Shown here piece after piece: positions 36,495 through 48,978 of a DNA stretch of 64,000 bases. The translations under genes were made by a program, and so were the position numbers. This stretch comes from Vespula vulgaris. Lineage: Eukaryota; Arthropoda; Insecta; Hymenoptera; Vespidae. The stretch covers positions 19,111,558 to 19,175,557 of the forward strand of contig NC_066587.1 in the NCBI RefSeq assembly GCF_905475345.1. The letters run 5' to 3'. The notes below the pieces were generated by a model. It did no database searches and was not told the origin of the DNA. It saw only the letters and a list, made by a program, of their open reading frames with translations. Positions within the stretch are counted from its first letter, which is position 1, and every line of letters starts with the position of its first letter.

Positions 36495-39400
36495 TCAATT
36501 TACGCGTTCGCCACATTGATTCTCTATATAATCGGTAGCAATACGTTGTACATGCTCTACATCTTCTGGTGTACCATGTTTCTCCTCAAAGGAAATGAAC
36601 TTCTTAAAAAGTACTTTCATCTTCTTTGGTGGTAAATTTTGAACAATTGCTCTCTCCAACACTTTTCTGTAAATATATAAATACACATATATAAATATAC
36701 AAATATTATTATACTCTTCAGATCTCTATGATTTAAAGGAGAACAATTTTTTACCTTGCAATAAAAATTTCTTCCGACTTTACCAAAGAGTCTACATAAG
36801 ATGACCATATGTCAACACGTTTGGGATATGAACTTAGAATTTGTTCAAACAACGTTTGCGATCTTTCCTTTTCTCCAAATTGATTTTCAAGATTTGCAAA
36901 ACGTAACATTATACTCACATCTAATAGTAAAATGTTAAATAAAAAATCATTAGATTAAACGTTGCAAACAAATTTAATGTAAGGTATTTAATGATCACTT
37001 ACGTTCTGACAATGGCAAAGATTGTAGAGCACGTTGCATTACTTGTCTAGATTTATCTTTCAAGCCAAGTTTTAACAACGCACTGCCGCATTCCACCCAC
37101 ACTTGTGGATTTTGTTTAAATTTTCCGATAAAAGTATTAACTAATTTCTCTAGTTCAAATTGTCGCCCTGCTTCAACATGCACCGTTAACATATGCGTAT
37201 AGACTTTTAAAGCGTCGTTAGTTCTTACAGCTTCTTGAAAGACGTCATTGAGAGCTTCAGGCGTACCAAACTTGGATTCTAAATTTAACCACGCGTTCCA
37301 TACATTTAATTTTTCATTTTCTTCCCTAAAATTTATCGTTTTAATAGCTCTTCTAGCAATTGCTCTTGCTTTTTCTACTTCCGTTGCTTGTAAATGATAG
37401 GCCATATATTGCAACCAAACTAACGAGCTATCTGGGCTTGCTAACGCCAATCTATCAAACTGATCTACCGAGTTTGGCATTTGATTGCTTGCTAAAGCTT
37501 CTTCGCGTTCTCTAATTTCACGTTCCTTTTGTCGTTCTTGTTCCCTACGTTGGGCCGCGCTTAATTTTTTCACCTTCGATTTTTTTTGTTCCTCGGCATC
37601 GTCTTCGCTGTCGCTAGACGTTCGAATATCAGTTGTTAATCTTGAGTCTGGCATCGTGTCCCAATAAAAACCACATTGAGGTATACCAAGTACATTTCCA
37701 TCGTTTACTTTTATATTTTTTTTATTATCGCTCTTATCTTGATTATTTCTATCACTTTTATTACGATCTTTTGCATTTTTTGCATTTTCGAATTCATCCT
37801 CAGTTTTACCTATAGCATTAAGATTTTGAATTTTCTTTTTTAACTTTTTATTTTTACACATAACAGATTCTTCCTCAAGCTTTCTCTTTCGTGGGGATTG
37901 ATCTTCGTTCGATCGTTCGATACCATTGTTCGATACCATCGTATTGAAAGCATTTTTCTTTGGATAATTTTGCATTTTTACCAGCTCTTCAGTTTTGTCA
38001 TCTTCATCAATACTTACGATTTCTGATCTTCTTTTCAACGTAGCTCGTTGTTTTTGCATTACCTTAGATAAAGCAGCTTTTCTTGATATTTCAAATGCTG
38101 ATTTTAACATGCAGATGGGCATGATATCAGATTCCTGTTTATTTAAAATGGCGTAACATCTGATGCGAGATAAAAATATATATGGTCTTAAGTCTGGTCG
38201 TAAGTCATTCACATGACGACGAGCAGGTAAAGCAGCCAATGTGCCTTTCCCTTTACCTTTTAATAGAACTAAAATGAACCATTGTGAAACCATTACGATT
38301 TCTCCACGCAATAAAGTTTTAGTAGGTACGTTAGTGTTTTGTTTAGAATTAATCTTACATACGATACTCGGTAATAATGTTACTTCGACAAATTCATGCA
38401 CATAATTGATCCATAAAATTTTTCCCGATACCTCATCCCCCACTTTTACATTTCCACTGTAATGTTCTTCGCGTACTGTACCTTCCAAATTGTTTTGTAA
38501 TTTTAACGTAAGTCCATGATTTGTAATTTTATCAATTCTTCCAGTGACCACTTGTCCTATACTTGCAGTTGATATCGGTCTCCCTTTGTAGTAACTATTA
38601 CTTACCAATTCTTTAATCTTATTGAAGTAAAGATTAAGGAGATCCACCGATCCCATTATCTTCAGACCTTCGTCGCTTTCTTGCATCCACAGTTTTTCCA
38701 ATGACATAGTTAAATTTAATTGTTCTTCCTTTTTATCGATGTTAGTAATCTTCACGAATAACATTTGATTTGCTTGTATCATGTCAAAATTGGAAATCTT
38801 ATTATATGGAACAAATCCATACTTTTTATAATTGTTAATAGGTAGTACAACTCTAACACCATCTTGTGCGATATCTTTAACCGAGCTCGGTATAGAATCT
38901 CCGGCTTTGAGTTGTTTTAATTCTCGATGTTTTTCGTCCGATAAGAACGTTCTGCTTAGTAACAAAGACGGTTCGGTAGCAAATACTAAAGCAGAAATAA
39001 CATCGCCAGGTATACATTTCGATGCCAGAAGTCTGCCAATCTCGATGCACGGCGCCATATGACCTGCTGGTAAAAATCCTTCTTGAGGATATTCCTCTTT
39101 ATCTTTAATTTGCAAACGAATCCCTTCGGTGGAAGCTTCTATCACATTCCCTTCTACCACTTGTCCAATCAATAACTCATTTTTCCTGATATTAGCAATG
39201 TTGCTAATTAAATTCAATTTCATTTTTTTTTCATTTTCATTCACACTTTCAATATATACCGCAATTGTTTGACCTACCGAGTAATTCCAGTTTACAGAAG
39301 CAGTACCTTTCTCCAAATATATGCACGGAAGCCAACCCTTGACTTCTCCGAAAAATCTTACTAATAAACCATTCTTATTAATCTGAACGATAGTGCCATG

Positions 39401-41118
39401 ATGCCTTGAACCGCATTTAGCATTACGAATATCTGACAATATGGGAAAATTACTCCTTAACAATGATTCCTTCAGTGTAAACTGTATTTTATTTTTTTCC
39501 TTGTTTATATTTAAAACTCTGGCTTCGATCCATTGACCGACTTTCAACGTTCCCATGATATTTGATCCAAAATCAGATATGTGATCAGAACTAACGGTTC
39601 CAATCATTTTTCCTACGTTCACGGTCATATAATTATTTTCAGTATTGATATTTCTGATTTGTACACGTAGTATATCGCCTACAGAAAGATCGGATTCCGT
39701 AAAATGTTTTTCCAGTAATTCATCGTGTTGCATCGTGCACGTATACATTTTCTCCATCCAATTATAGAACAATACTCTGCATTTATGTACAGAATCAGGA
39801 ATAAATTTAGTTGCCACTTTGTCGAAGCTAATGCCTGTTCTGTGTAAGGATACGAATCCGCGTAAGTGCGAGTTTAACCTTAAGACGATACCGTTAGATT
39901 CACGAAATAGGACAGTGGCTTTTTCAACGATGTCTCCCCTATTCATATTGTCACTTCGCGCTTCCATTTCTGGCTTTTTGTTTGTAATTAAACTAAAATA
40001 TCCAAATTTTACCGTTGGCATAATATACATTAATGTTCCGTTTATCATCATATCTTTCGTATAAGACGACACACTTTTATCCATATAAATTCTATTTATA
40101 TAACCTACATGTCCTTTGCCATACGACACTTGTAATCCATTTGATAAAATGTTTGTAACACGAAGCGGAACTCTTGTTCCGGGTGTAAGAACATCTAGCG
40201 ATTCTATCTCGTAATCGATAACTTTCCAAATTAATTTCTGCTTGGTCGATAGGTTAATGGTTGTAACATTGTTTGTTGTTTGTAATTCTTTGATATAACA
40301 AAAGACCTGTTTACCTAGAACTAATACATATTATAATGTACTTGTGTAATCACAATATTTATATCATTCAATATTAATCAAGCATAATGCATCAGATCGT
40401 AAACTCTGCAATTAATAATACTTACAATATTTTTTATCCGCGTCTACATCCTTATTAGAAATGAATGCTCTTACATTTGGAATGCCTGTGTCTACGATAT
40501 AACCATGGTCCTCTACGCTGCTTACAGAACAAACTAATCTTGTGCCAATAACCAAATAATTAATATCAACATTTTGATTTATTAAATGGGATTCTAGAGA
40601 CAATTGTATGTTCCATTTTCCATTCGCTTGAGTACTTTGAACGTAACATACGACGTATTCTCCTACACTGTATAATTCCGTTAAAGGTTCATATTGAGAT
40701 AAGTGATTTAATTCTCCCCTGACCAGATTTACTAACAAATCGTTATACGATTTGCTAATATTAGGTGCTTTCAATTGACCGTTTAATCCACCTGGTAATG
40801 AAACAATTAATTCATATTCTCTGACTTGGCAAATTCTTCCTAAGATCGTTAGACCTTCACATAACGTAGCATTAGATAAACGTTCCGCCGTATGAGCAAC
40901 AAAGTTAAATTCCTGATCAGATTCTTTAGCAAGTTTCTTTTTGTTCTTTTTCTTTCCTTTTTTCTTATGTTCAGTATTCTTATGAAACAGCTGTCAAAAT
41001 ACATTTATTTAGTTCAAGTTGTAATAAAATTATAATAACGACAAGAAAAACTCACTTGTGCGGAAGTTGCTATATTTTTATGTTTTTCACCTCCTCTTGG
41101 AAAACTTTGCAGAGTCAT
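36495..41118 (-). CDS. Rrp5: RRP5 homolog (PDCD11), ribosome biogenesis factor
   Basis: CDS complement(join(36495..36666,36755..36920,37003..40314,40426..40990,41056..41118)), 1425 residues, phases consistent. One exon of 3.3 kb carries most of it. The N-terminal two thirds is a chain of S1 RNA-binding repeats (recurring units such as GQVVTGRIDKI and VGDILRVQIRNI). A charged, lysine-rich nuclear linker follows, with the hallmark AAQRREQERQKEREIREREE, then HAT repeats at the C-terminus (SSLVWLQYMAYHLQATEVEKA; YPKRVDVWSSYVD). RRP5 links cleavage steps for 18S and 5.8S rRNA in the nucleolus. It is shorter than human (1871) and yeast (1729), so some S1 repeats seem lost. The ATG follows an acceptor, so an untranslated exon lies upstream. 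It stands head to head with NSUN5, another rRNA factor. Confidence 0.95.
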
Positions 41119-42792
41119 CTGAAAAATTTCCGAGGAAATAGAAAAGTTTTACAAATAATAGGAGTTATATGAAATTAATCTGAATAATACTCGAGATGAC
41201 GTACCGTGATAAAAAGATTATAAATCTGTTATAACGCTTCGAATAACAGACAGATATACTATTCTATTCTCGATTGGACGAACGAAGCTCGCACACTTGT
41301 ATACCTTAATTGGCAAATATTAATTTGAAAAAATAGTTAGGTCACAAGCCGGATCACATAACCTATCTTAATTTTGTTACCCACGTGTTCGCTCGCACGC
41401 AATTTTAATTCGTCGATCCACCACCGTTAAGTTTAGCAGTGTCGTCGCTATCCCTTCTCCTTCGCGTCCTCCTGTATCCAACGCTAGATATAATAACTGT
41501 AATAACACATACATATATAACTATAAATAACACGAAGCCGAATCACGTGGCGTGAAAATAAAATTGGTTTTATAACGATTCATGCCAACGATGAATACAG
41601 ACGTAATTCTCGAACGATTTCGATGAACAAGATCTCATTTTAAAGACGAAGATTTAAGCGAGGATATTGTTTTGAAAAAGCTGTATTTTCTTTGAAAACA
41701 AATCGTGTCAAAAAATGGTATTTTTCCGAGAATAGTTTATACATAAAATTTTGTTTTAATTTAAAGAAGACGCGTTCTCGCTTAAACCTTTATCTTTAAA
41801 ACGCGACGTTTTTCATCAAAATCGTGCTAAAAATTATGCCTGGAATCGCTGTTGCCGGAACGCTGTTTCCGACATTTTTCGTGAAAAGTTTCGAAGGACG
41901 TTCATAAATGTAACGTTAATTTTACTCGTATGCGCGCTGATAATTCTCGAGTTAATTATCTTTCGTATTTCTATTAGTAAACATGTCAGCTCTCTTTTCC
42001 GTATAAGCTCGAACAATTGATACTTTTCATTGCTGTAGAATTGTAGACAATAACGAAGAAGTGAGCAATGTAAATAATAACGAAGAAGAAATGGTTTGAA
42101 CGACTTAGATCGGTGACAAATAATTAGTTTATCGTAGAATTTCTTACAGTAAACGTCGCAAGTCTCTTATACCGTACTCGTGTATCAATATAAACCTTTT
42201 CTTCGATTATTTAACATTCATTTAAGATATTTATAGCACTCTAGTGTGCTCTATTAATTATTTATAGTTAGATATAATAATTTATAACAATCAGCCTGTA
42301 CATTAGTTTAAAAAGTGTGTAACTCGTAACGCGATACATATAAAATATAAAATAATTTTAATTTAATATTTCAATATATTTAAATTCCGAACTCGAGGTC
42401 GTTGCCAGCAAGTGATATCGTCAAAAACGAACGCTCGAATGTCTTCGTTGTTTCTATGTTTAACTAGAAATAAAAAATATAAAGTTTGAACAATTAACTT
42501 TTCAATTAACCTATCTGTAGAGAAGTATAACGATGGTTTGTCAAATGTTTCGACTATATACAAAAATTGTGTCACACCCTAACTCGATTGTGGAGATTAC
42601 GCGTGAGAGGAGTGTAACCCACACAACTTACGCCGATATTATGGGCGCCTAGTGGGGGGAAAGCTTCACTATCGCTTGTAGTTCATATTTTGTCCATAGC
42701 TGTCGCTGAAATTTTATACGTTACGAGCAAAAAGTAGCGAACAACCTTATTGCTTTAATTACTTGGAGTCTTATGACAGTATTAGGTGTAAT
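41119..42792. promoter_or_regulatory. Divergent region between RRP5 and NSUN5
   Basis: About 1.7 kb containing the 5' non-coding parts of both genes. No coding exon or clear promoter element was identified. It is a bidirectional promoter by position only. Confidence 0.4.
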
Positions 42793-44555
42793 ATGTCTAA
42801 AGGATTTGTACATTCTGTAAAAGTTCCTAGGCTTTATAAAATAGCTTCGAAAATTGTACGAGATGTTCAAGAGAATGGAGCCAGTTTGAAAACATTAATT
42901 TTTTCCGAAAAGCATCCTGTAAGTAAATAGATACTTAACATAATATAACAGATTATTACGAATATCATTCGTCAGTAAAGAATTTTATATTTTATCTCAT
43001 TCGCATTGCTTCGAGTCAATAAAATTTTCTTCGCATTATTGTATGAGAAGTAGTAATGTAAGCATATTATATACGTGATATACTTACTATATAGATTTTA
43101 AACTTGTTTCTGTAGAATGTATCTGGATTGTATGCTTTAACATTAAATACTCTACAAAAAAGTGATCAATTAAATCAGCTTATTAATGAAACCAAAATAC
43201 TTTTAAATGAACCACGTTTCGATCCTTGGTTAGCCAGAATTTTAATAACAGAACTTATTTGGGGAAAGCAACGGTTAACCGGCAATGCTAAACCTGTTGA
43301 AACAGTACTGAATTATGAAAGTCGTTTACGCGATGCATTGAAGAATATTAATGCGTCTGACATAGCCATACCTCAAAAAACAGGTAAAAAACTTGGATCT
43401 TTTATTATTATAAATGCGTTTTTTGCAGAATTGGGAAATATGTCTACATTGACTTCAATGAGATTATAAATCCTTATCAAACAAGTTGGGAAAGTTCATA
43501 TAATTTTATCAAAAATTGGAAACCTTAAAAAAAAGAAGCTTGTTCTTGCGTATACAAAAGTCAAGAAAGGAGTCGTTATTAAATAATTCATTTAATTTCA
43601 ATATGTCAATCATGTGTCGGTTACCTATATTAACGACATTTGCTTTGTATAGTATTGCTATGTTCACACTGCCTCTTATAGCATTTTTTGGTGTACAGCA
43701 CGTTATAACGACTGAATTTCATACCGACAGATTCATCACTCATTGTATATCAGTTACAGCTGCTGTCATTACTGTGCATTTAATAATATTTTGTTACATT
43801 TATAAAGCTTTTCATGAACCAGATGATGAATCAGACACTAGTATCACTAGCAATATAAACACATTAAAAAAAAATCTTAGTACTAAAGAGGATTAATAAT
43901 ATATGTATATATATGTGTACACACACACTTGCGCGCGCGCACACACACACAGACACATGAATAAAAATAGATATGTAAAAGTAAAATTGATAATAATCAT
44001 GCACTTATTTAATTAAATTTATATCTATAATATATAAAACTAAAAATAATTATTTATATATTATTTACCATATTTTATATTATATATCTTTAATATTATA
44101 ACATGCTATGTTCACATAGAGAAACAAGGTTTAAAGTTAAATCCTAAAAATAAAAATAAATGTAGATTAAGAATTGATTACGAGTATTGTTTGATACCTA
44201 TCTAACATTTAAATAATATCGATGACGCAAACATTTCTTCTGTATCAGTTGTATTAAATCGTTGATATTTTTTATATTTTTTTCAGTATCCAAACCAAGA
44301 TATGTTCGTGTAAATACTTTGCTGTTATCAGTTAACGAAGTTGTACAAAATTTTGAATACGAAGGATGGTCTTTAGTACTCGAATATACAGATTACTCAT
44401 CTTATTTGAAATTAATATCAAATTTATCAGAACCGTACTTTACTAAAGATTATCACATACCCGAATTGCTTGTTTTTCCACATGGAACGTCATTTTTTAA
44501 TCATCCGAGTTACAAAAATGGGGAAGTTATATTGCAAGATAAGGTATTACTGTTC

Positions 44556-44586
<31 letters not shown>

Positions 44587-45763
44587 TATTATCCTACAAC
44601 CGAATAGTATATTTCTTCTCATATTTAAATTAGGCAAGTTGTCTTCCCTCATACCTCCTAAATCCACCAATTGGGTCTGTTGTTTTGGATATGTGTGCAG
44701 CTCCAGGGATGAAAACCTCGCACTTGGCTGCCATATTACAAAATCGGGGGTATAATTTAATACATCGATCTTATTTATTTGCAGTTATTTATGAAAACCG
44801 ATGGGTTTTATTTGATTATTTAATAATTTACTGTTACTAGAACTATTTATGCTATTGAAATTGAAAAGAGAAGATATCAAACGCTATGCGAATTATTAAC
44901 AACGACTAATTCTCAGTGTGTTAGGACTATGAATAATGATGCTTTGAGCATTGATCCAAGTCATTGTCCAAACGTTGAATATATTTTAGTTGATCCTAGT
45001 TGCTCCGGTTCAGGTAATAATTTTAAGCTTTTAAAGTCTCAAAAAAGACAGTAATTTATGTGCGATTTCTAATTGTTCACTTTACGAACCAGGTATTGTT
45101 GATAGACCAAAAGTGGGTAATAAGGATGGTAAATATCAGCTAGGACGTTTAAAAAATTTACAAGCATTCCAAGTATTTCTTTTACGGCACGCTCTATTAA
45201 ATTTTCCATCTGTAAAAGGAGTTGTTTATAGTACTTGTTCCATAAATCGAGAAGAAAACGAAGACGTAATAGATGAAATTCTAACTAACGTTGGAGATGC
45301 GTATAAGCTTGTATCGATCGAAAAGTTACTGAAAAAAGATTGGATAAATTACAGTTCAGAGGATAGCGGTTGTGGGAAAAAATGTATTTATGCTAAACCC
45401 CAAATAGATCTGTGTAATGGTTTCTTTGTTGCTTTATTTAAAAGAAATTTTGATGTTCCTTTACCGGCATATATTCCTCGGACGTATGATATGTTCAAAG
45501 GAGCGGAATGTAAAAGTTTGAACGAAAAGGAAAAAAAGGATAATCAAGAGAACAATGAAGATCGGTACAATGGTTCATCGTCTAAAAAGAAAAAAAAACG
45601 TAAGAAAAAGAAACGCGCGGATAGCGCCGCGGAGAGACAAGAAGAATGCGTTGATATCGAAGAAATTGATGATAAAGATGACGCAATTATTTCTCAAGGA
45701 TCATCGAAAAGAAAACGTAAAAGTACTTCCAAGGATATTTTGATGAAGAAATCAAAAACATAA
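42793..45763 (+). CDS. Nsun5: 28S rRNA cytosine-C5 methyltransferase NSUN5
   Basis: CDS join(42793..42918,43116..43383,44287..44543,44634..44749,44841..45013,45093..45763), 536 residues, phases consistent. Motifs of the NOL1/NOP2/Sun family appear in order: RYVRVNTL, PELLVFP, LQDKASCLP, the SAM-binding DMCAAPGMKTSHLAA, the catalytic DPSCSGSG (PC/SC cysteine) and VYSTCSINREENEDV with the second conserved TC cysteine. NSUN5 methylates one conserved cytosine in 28S rRNA. A lysine-rich tail of about 90 residues (KKKKKRKKKKR, KRKRK) should give nucleolar targeting. Intron 2 (43384-44286) contains VMA21 on the same strand. AATAAA at 45819-45824; it converges with RpL7A with only 144 bp between stops. 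Confidence 0.95.
43603..43896 (+). CDS. Vma21: VMA21, V-ATPase assembly factor, nested in NSUN5 intron 2
   Basis: Intronless CDS of 97 residues (human 101). Two membrane segments are visible: about residues 9-29 (TTFALYSIAMFTLPLIAFFG) and about 49-68 (ITHCISVTAAVITVHLIIFC), with a short loop between and an acidic cytosolic tail ending STKED, comparable to the ER-retrieval tails (KKED, GKQD) of known VMA21. In the family it chaperones assembly of the V0 proton channel in the ER. It has its own AATAAA at 43960-43965. An acceptor-like ttttttgcag ends at 43428, so the coding exon may be spliced to an upstream leader, possibly to NSUN5 exons 1-2. A second Met (position 4) is also possible as start. 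Confidence 0.85.
   Translation: MSIMCRLPILTTFALYSIAMFTLPLIAFFGVQHVITTEFHTDRFITHCISVTAAVITVHLIIFCYIYKAFHEPDDESDTSITSNINTLKKNLSTKED
43917..43958. repeat. AC/GC dinucleotide microsatellite
   Basis: acacacactt, then gcgcgcgcgc, then acacacacac, just after VMA21 and directly before its polyadenylation signal. Confidence 0.9.
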
Positions 45764-45907
45764 GCAATCTGTAAGATCGTATGTAGAAACTATAACGCTA
45801 AATAACGTATGAAATATTAATAAAGTAACAAAATTGAATCGATTTTAATATTTATTTTTTGTTTTAGTCTGTATATGATGTTATACAGGATGTACATTAA
45901 ACATAGA

Positions 45908-47561
45908 TTAACCTTGCTTCTGAGCAAGTTCTTTAGCCTTGGCTTTCTCCAGTTTTGCTATTCGAGCAGCAGATTTGCTACCCAACAAACCACCTCCCCA
46001 GTGACGTCTAATCTCGTCCTGTCGATCATTGAAGTTCGTTTTAATAGCTTCTACTATTTTGGAGAAGTTTGCTCTATCACCGGAATCAACCTATGAAACA
46101 AATAATAAAATATTTTATACGAGCAATAGCAAATTCATCTATTACTGTATTTTCATCATAATAAAATGTCAGAATATTAAGTTTTTTATATCATAATCTT
46201 TCATGGGATTGGCTCTTTTTTATAATCATCATACACAGACTTTTCTCATATCACATAATAGGATTTATATCTGATATAATACATACCTGTGTAATAGCTA
46301 CGACAGTGCACGTTTTACGTCTAACTAAACGTCCTAATCTCGCTTTGCCTTTTACGATACAATATGGAACACCCATTTTACGGCACAAGGCAGGTAGAAA
46401 AAGTACGATCTATTGTCAAATAAAAATTAATATTAATGTACCAATGAATTATATTAGAAAGTAAAGATTAAGATTCGTATAGAAATAAATTCTCAGAGTC
46501 ACTTTTCATCTTGCTAAAAAAACTGACATCGTCAGTTTTATTCTCAGGTGAAGAAATTCTTACATCACAGCGATATATATATGACCTTACATAATAAAAA
46601 ATATATTTAATACTTAAACATACCTCAATTGGATCTACATCGTGCGCAATAACAACCAATTGAGCTTTCTTTTGTTCTACAAGGGTAGTAACAGTATTGG
46701 TTCCACTGCGTAAGACATTAGGCCTCTTGGTGGGCACGTCTTCCTTTTTTGCAACCTTTTGTTCCGCTCTAGCTTTTAGTCTCATTTTTTTCATGGCTGC
46801 CGATTCAGGACGATACTTCTCCAATATCTTGAACAACTGCGTTGCTATAATTTTATAATACTGTATTTCTTTTTTTTGAAATTATTTGGATAGAGAGAAA
46901 AGAGAAAAATTCTAACGATCTTTCTATAAAAAATTAATACTATAACGATACCCGTTTGTTTGTCTAAAGTTTGACTGAACTGATTGATCGGAGGTGGTAC
47001 TTTCAATCTCTTTTGAAGAACAGCCCTTTGTCTCTGGATGCGTATATATTTGGGCCATTTTACAAAACGACTGAGATCACGAGCAGGTTGAATATCCTGA
47101 CCTATATCATAATGCGTACTTAAATCTCATTCAAATGACAAACACTAAGCAAACAATATGCATTGTAAAAATAATATCAGATATAACTTACCGATACCAA
47201 AATTTCGGGAACGTTTTTCGAAAAGAGGATTAGTTACTTTCTTCGTTTCAACTTTCTTTACTGCTAGAGGTGCTGCAGCTACTTTTTTTCCTACCTTCTT
47301 CTTTGGCTAGAATTTTTATATTAAACAAATATATTAATTGTTCCGATGCAATTTAATTAAAATGTTTATCCTTTATCCGTACAAAGAACTATTATTTCAC
47401 AGTGTTGGTATTTTTGAAATATTTTCTTACGAACAATTTTGTTTGCTTTTATCGAACGCATAAAAAAGGTTAAATATATGGACAAGTTGAATTACTTTGA
47501 GATATACAAAAAATATAAACATTCTACGGCGACAAAATATTTTTACCTTCTTTTGAACCAT
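45908..47561 (-). CDS. RpL7A: Ribosomal protein L7A (eL8)
   Basis: CDS complement(join(45908..46090,46287..46409,46624..46844,46952..47101,47192..47306,47547..47561)), 268 residues, all phases consistent. It follows eL8 end to end: the basic N-terminus, NPLFEKRSRNFGIGQDIQP, RDLSRFVKWPKYIRIQRQRA, KYRPE, TNTVTTLVEQKKAQLVVIAHDVDPIE, LPALCRKMGVPYCIVKGKARLG, and the tail HWGGGLLGSKS...AKLEKAKAKELA. It is a structural protein of the large subunit. Two introns contain candidate box C/D snoRNAs, as in the vertebrate gene. The start region (ttcttcgccagaaaaATG) is pyrimidine rich and may be a very short TOP-like leader. The reverse AATAAA is at 45851-45856. Confidence 0.97.
46163..46240 (-). ncRNA. Second candidate box C/D snoRNA in an RpL7A intron
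   Basis: On the minus strand ATGATGA (C box, 46227-46233) is followed by GAGCCAATCC (46206-46215), directly CATGA (D'-like, 46201-46205), and CTGA (46169-46172, D box), about 70 nt in all. The guide is complementary to GGATTGGCTC, which I remember as a conserved 28S segment. The terminal stem is poor. Treat as a candidate. Confidence 0.4.
46488..46572 (-). ncRNA. Candidate box C/D snoRNA in an RpL7A intron, guide to 28S rRNA
   Basis: On the minus strand a C-like box GTGATGTA (46561-46568) is followed by GAATTTCTTCAC (46548-46559), then CTGA (46544-46547, D' box), a C'-like GACGATGTC, and a second CTGA (46493-46496, D box). The 12-nt segment just before D' is the exact complement of GTGAAGAAATTC, a strongly conserved stretch of animal 28S rRNA. 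The vertebrate RPL7A gene hosts snoRNAs U24 and U36. No good terminal stem was found and the C box has one mismatch, so this remains a candidate. Confidence 0.5.
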
Positions 47562-48978
47562 TTTTCTGGCGAAGAACCGAACGGATTTCCTTTAATATTT
47601 TAGGATATAAAATAAGAGTCCACAAGGAACATGCCACTTTCTAATACCGAAAGTGTAAAAAGAACGTAGCTACGATAGCGCCACTTTGGGTCGCGCTCAC
47701 ACTTACACAGTAAATACTAACTTTTAGAATACGCTAGTCATGGTCGATCATCCAATAGCTTTTCGTTTTCATTAAAAATACTTACGCTCTGCAATTTGCA
47801 AATATTTAAATCATAAATTTACGAGATGTTTGATAAGCCCTCTGTCATATTTCACCTTTCATTATAACAATTTTTATTAATCAATGTCAAATCGTACAAA
47901 AGTATTTCCTACGTCTTCAATAGTTCTTATACTTTCTTATTTAATTCATAAAAGAATAATTAAGACTTTTATCAAATAAAAGCATGTTAATAATATCTAA
48001 GTAATTGTTACTTCAATATTTCATTAATATTCTAAATAGTAAAAATATGTCGTGAGATAAGTTATTCATTTGATTATAGTGGTACGGCTATGATAATGGT
48101 GTACGTATCGAATGGAATATGTCCGATCGAGAAGTGATATCGATGAATCAAGTGGATTAATACAAAGAAGTGCTGTTAACGCGTATGTAATTGTTGAAGT
48201 ATGAAATATTTTATTAAAACTATCTTTATTCTAATTAAAGAAAGACGTACTGAATGAAGCGTCGTATGACGTTATTGCTAAGGCGTCACTGTTGGATATC
48301 GTTCGTTAATGCAGCTTTTGTAAAATTACACGAAAGTATCGGTATTTATGAAAAATAAAGTGTAATATGAAAATAAATGTAAAAAAAGAAAAGAAAGAAA
48401 AGAAAAATATGGCCTGTCTCCGTTCTTCAAGTATCGAATGTTATCGATCATCTATAGGTGTGAATAATTGCAGTATTGTACCGAGTCGATAATTTCATTA
48501 AAAACAATTTCTTTGAAAAATGTCACACTACGAGTCTCCCATGGGATAATTGAATTTAATCCGAACATTTCAAGAATTAGAGGTATATCATCAAATTTTC
48601 TTAACCACTCTTTTTTTCTTATTAAGTATTTTTAATACAATTTTTATTGTTTCACTACGTAGAAGTATTACAACGCCTCTATCAAAAGATCTTAGAAATA
48701 AGAGCATAAAATTTATTAATCAAATTAATAAAATTTATTAATAGGTAATTTTTGATAAAAATTTTTTTTGCCTTTACGTATATTAGAATCTTTATAAAGT
48801 TTGCTCAGAATGACTATTATTTAATAGTAAATATTGACGAAAGAAAAATAAATTGTAGAAGTTGCGTATATCGTATATCGACAAATTACTATACCATGTA
48901 AGAAAAGAAATATCGTCTTTGTCAATTAGCATCTATCGAAGATTAATTTTCGATCATGTTTTTCTTTTTCTTTTGCAG
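47562..48978. promoter_or_regulatory. Divergent region between RpL7A and FAM20B
   Basis: About 1.4 kb of AT-rich DNA with the RpL7A promoter at its left end and the untranslated 5' part of FAM20B to the right. No coding exon was supported. An ORF running from 48862 into FAM20B is read-through of an intron end, because a good acceptor (ttttgcag) directly precedes the FAM20B ATG. Confidence 0.5.
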
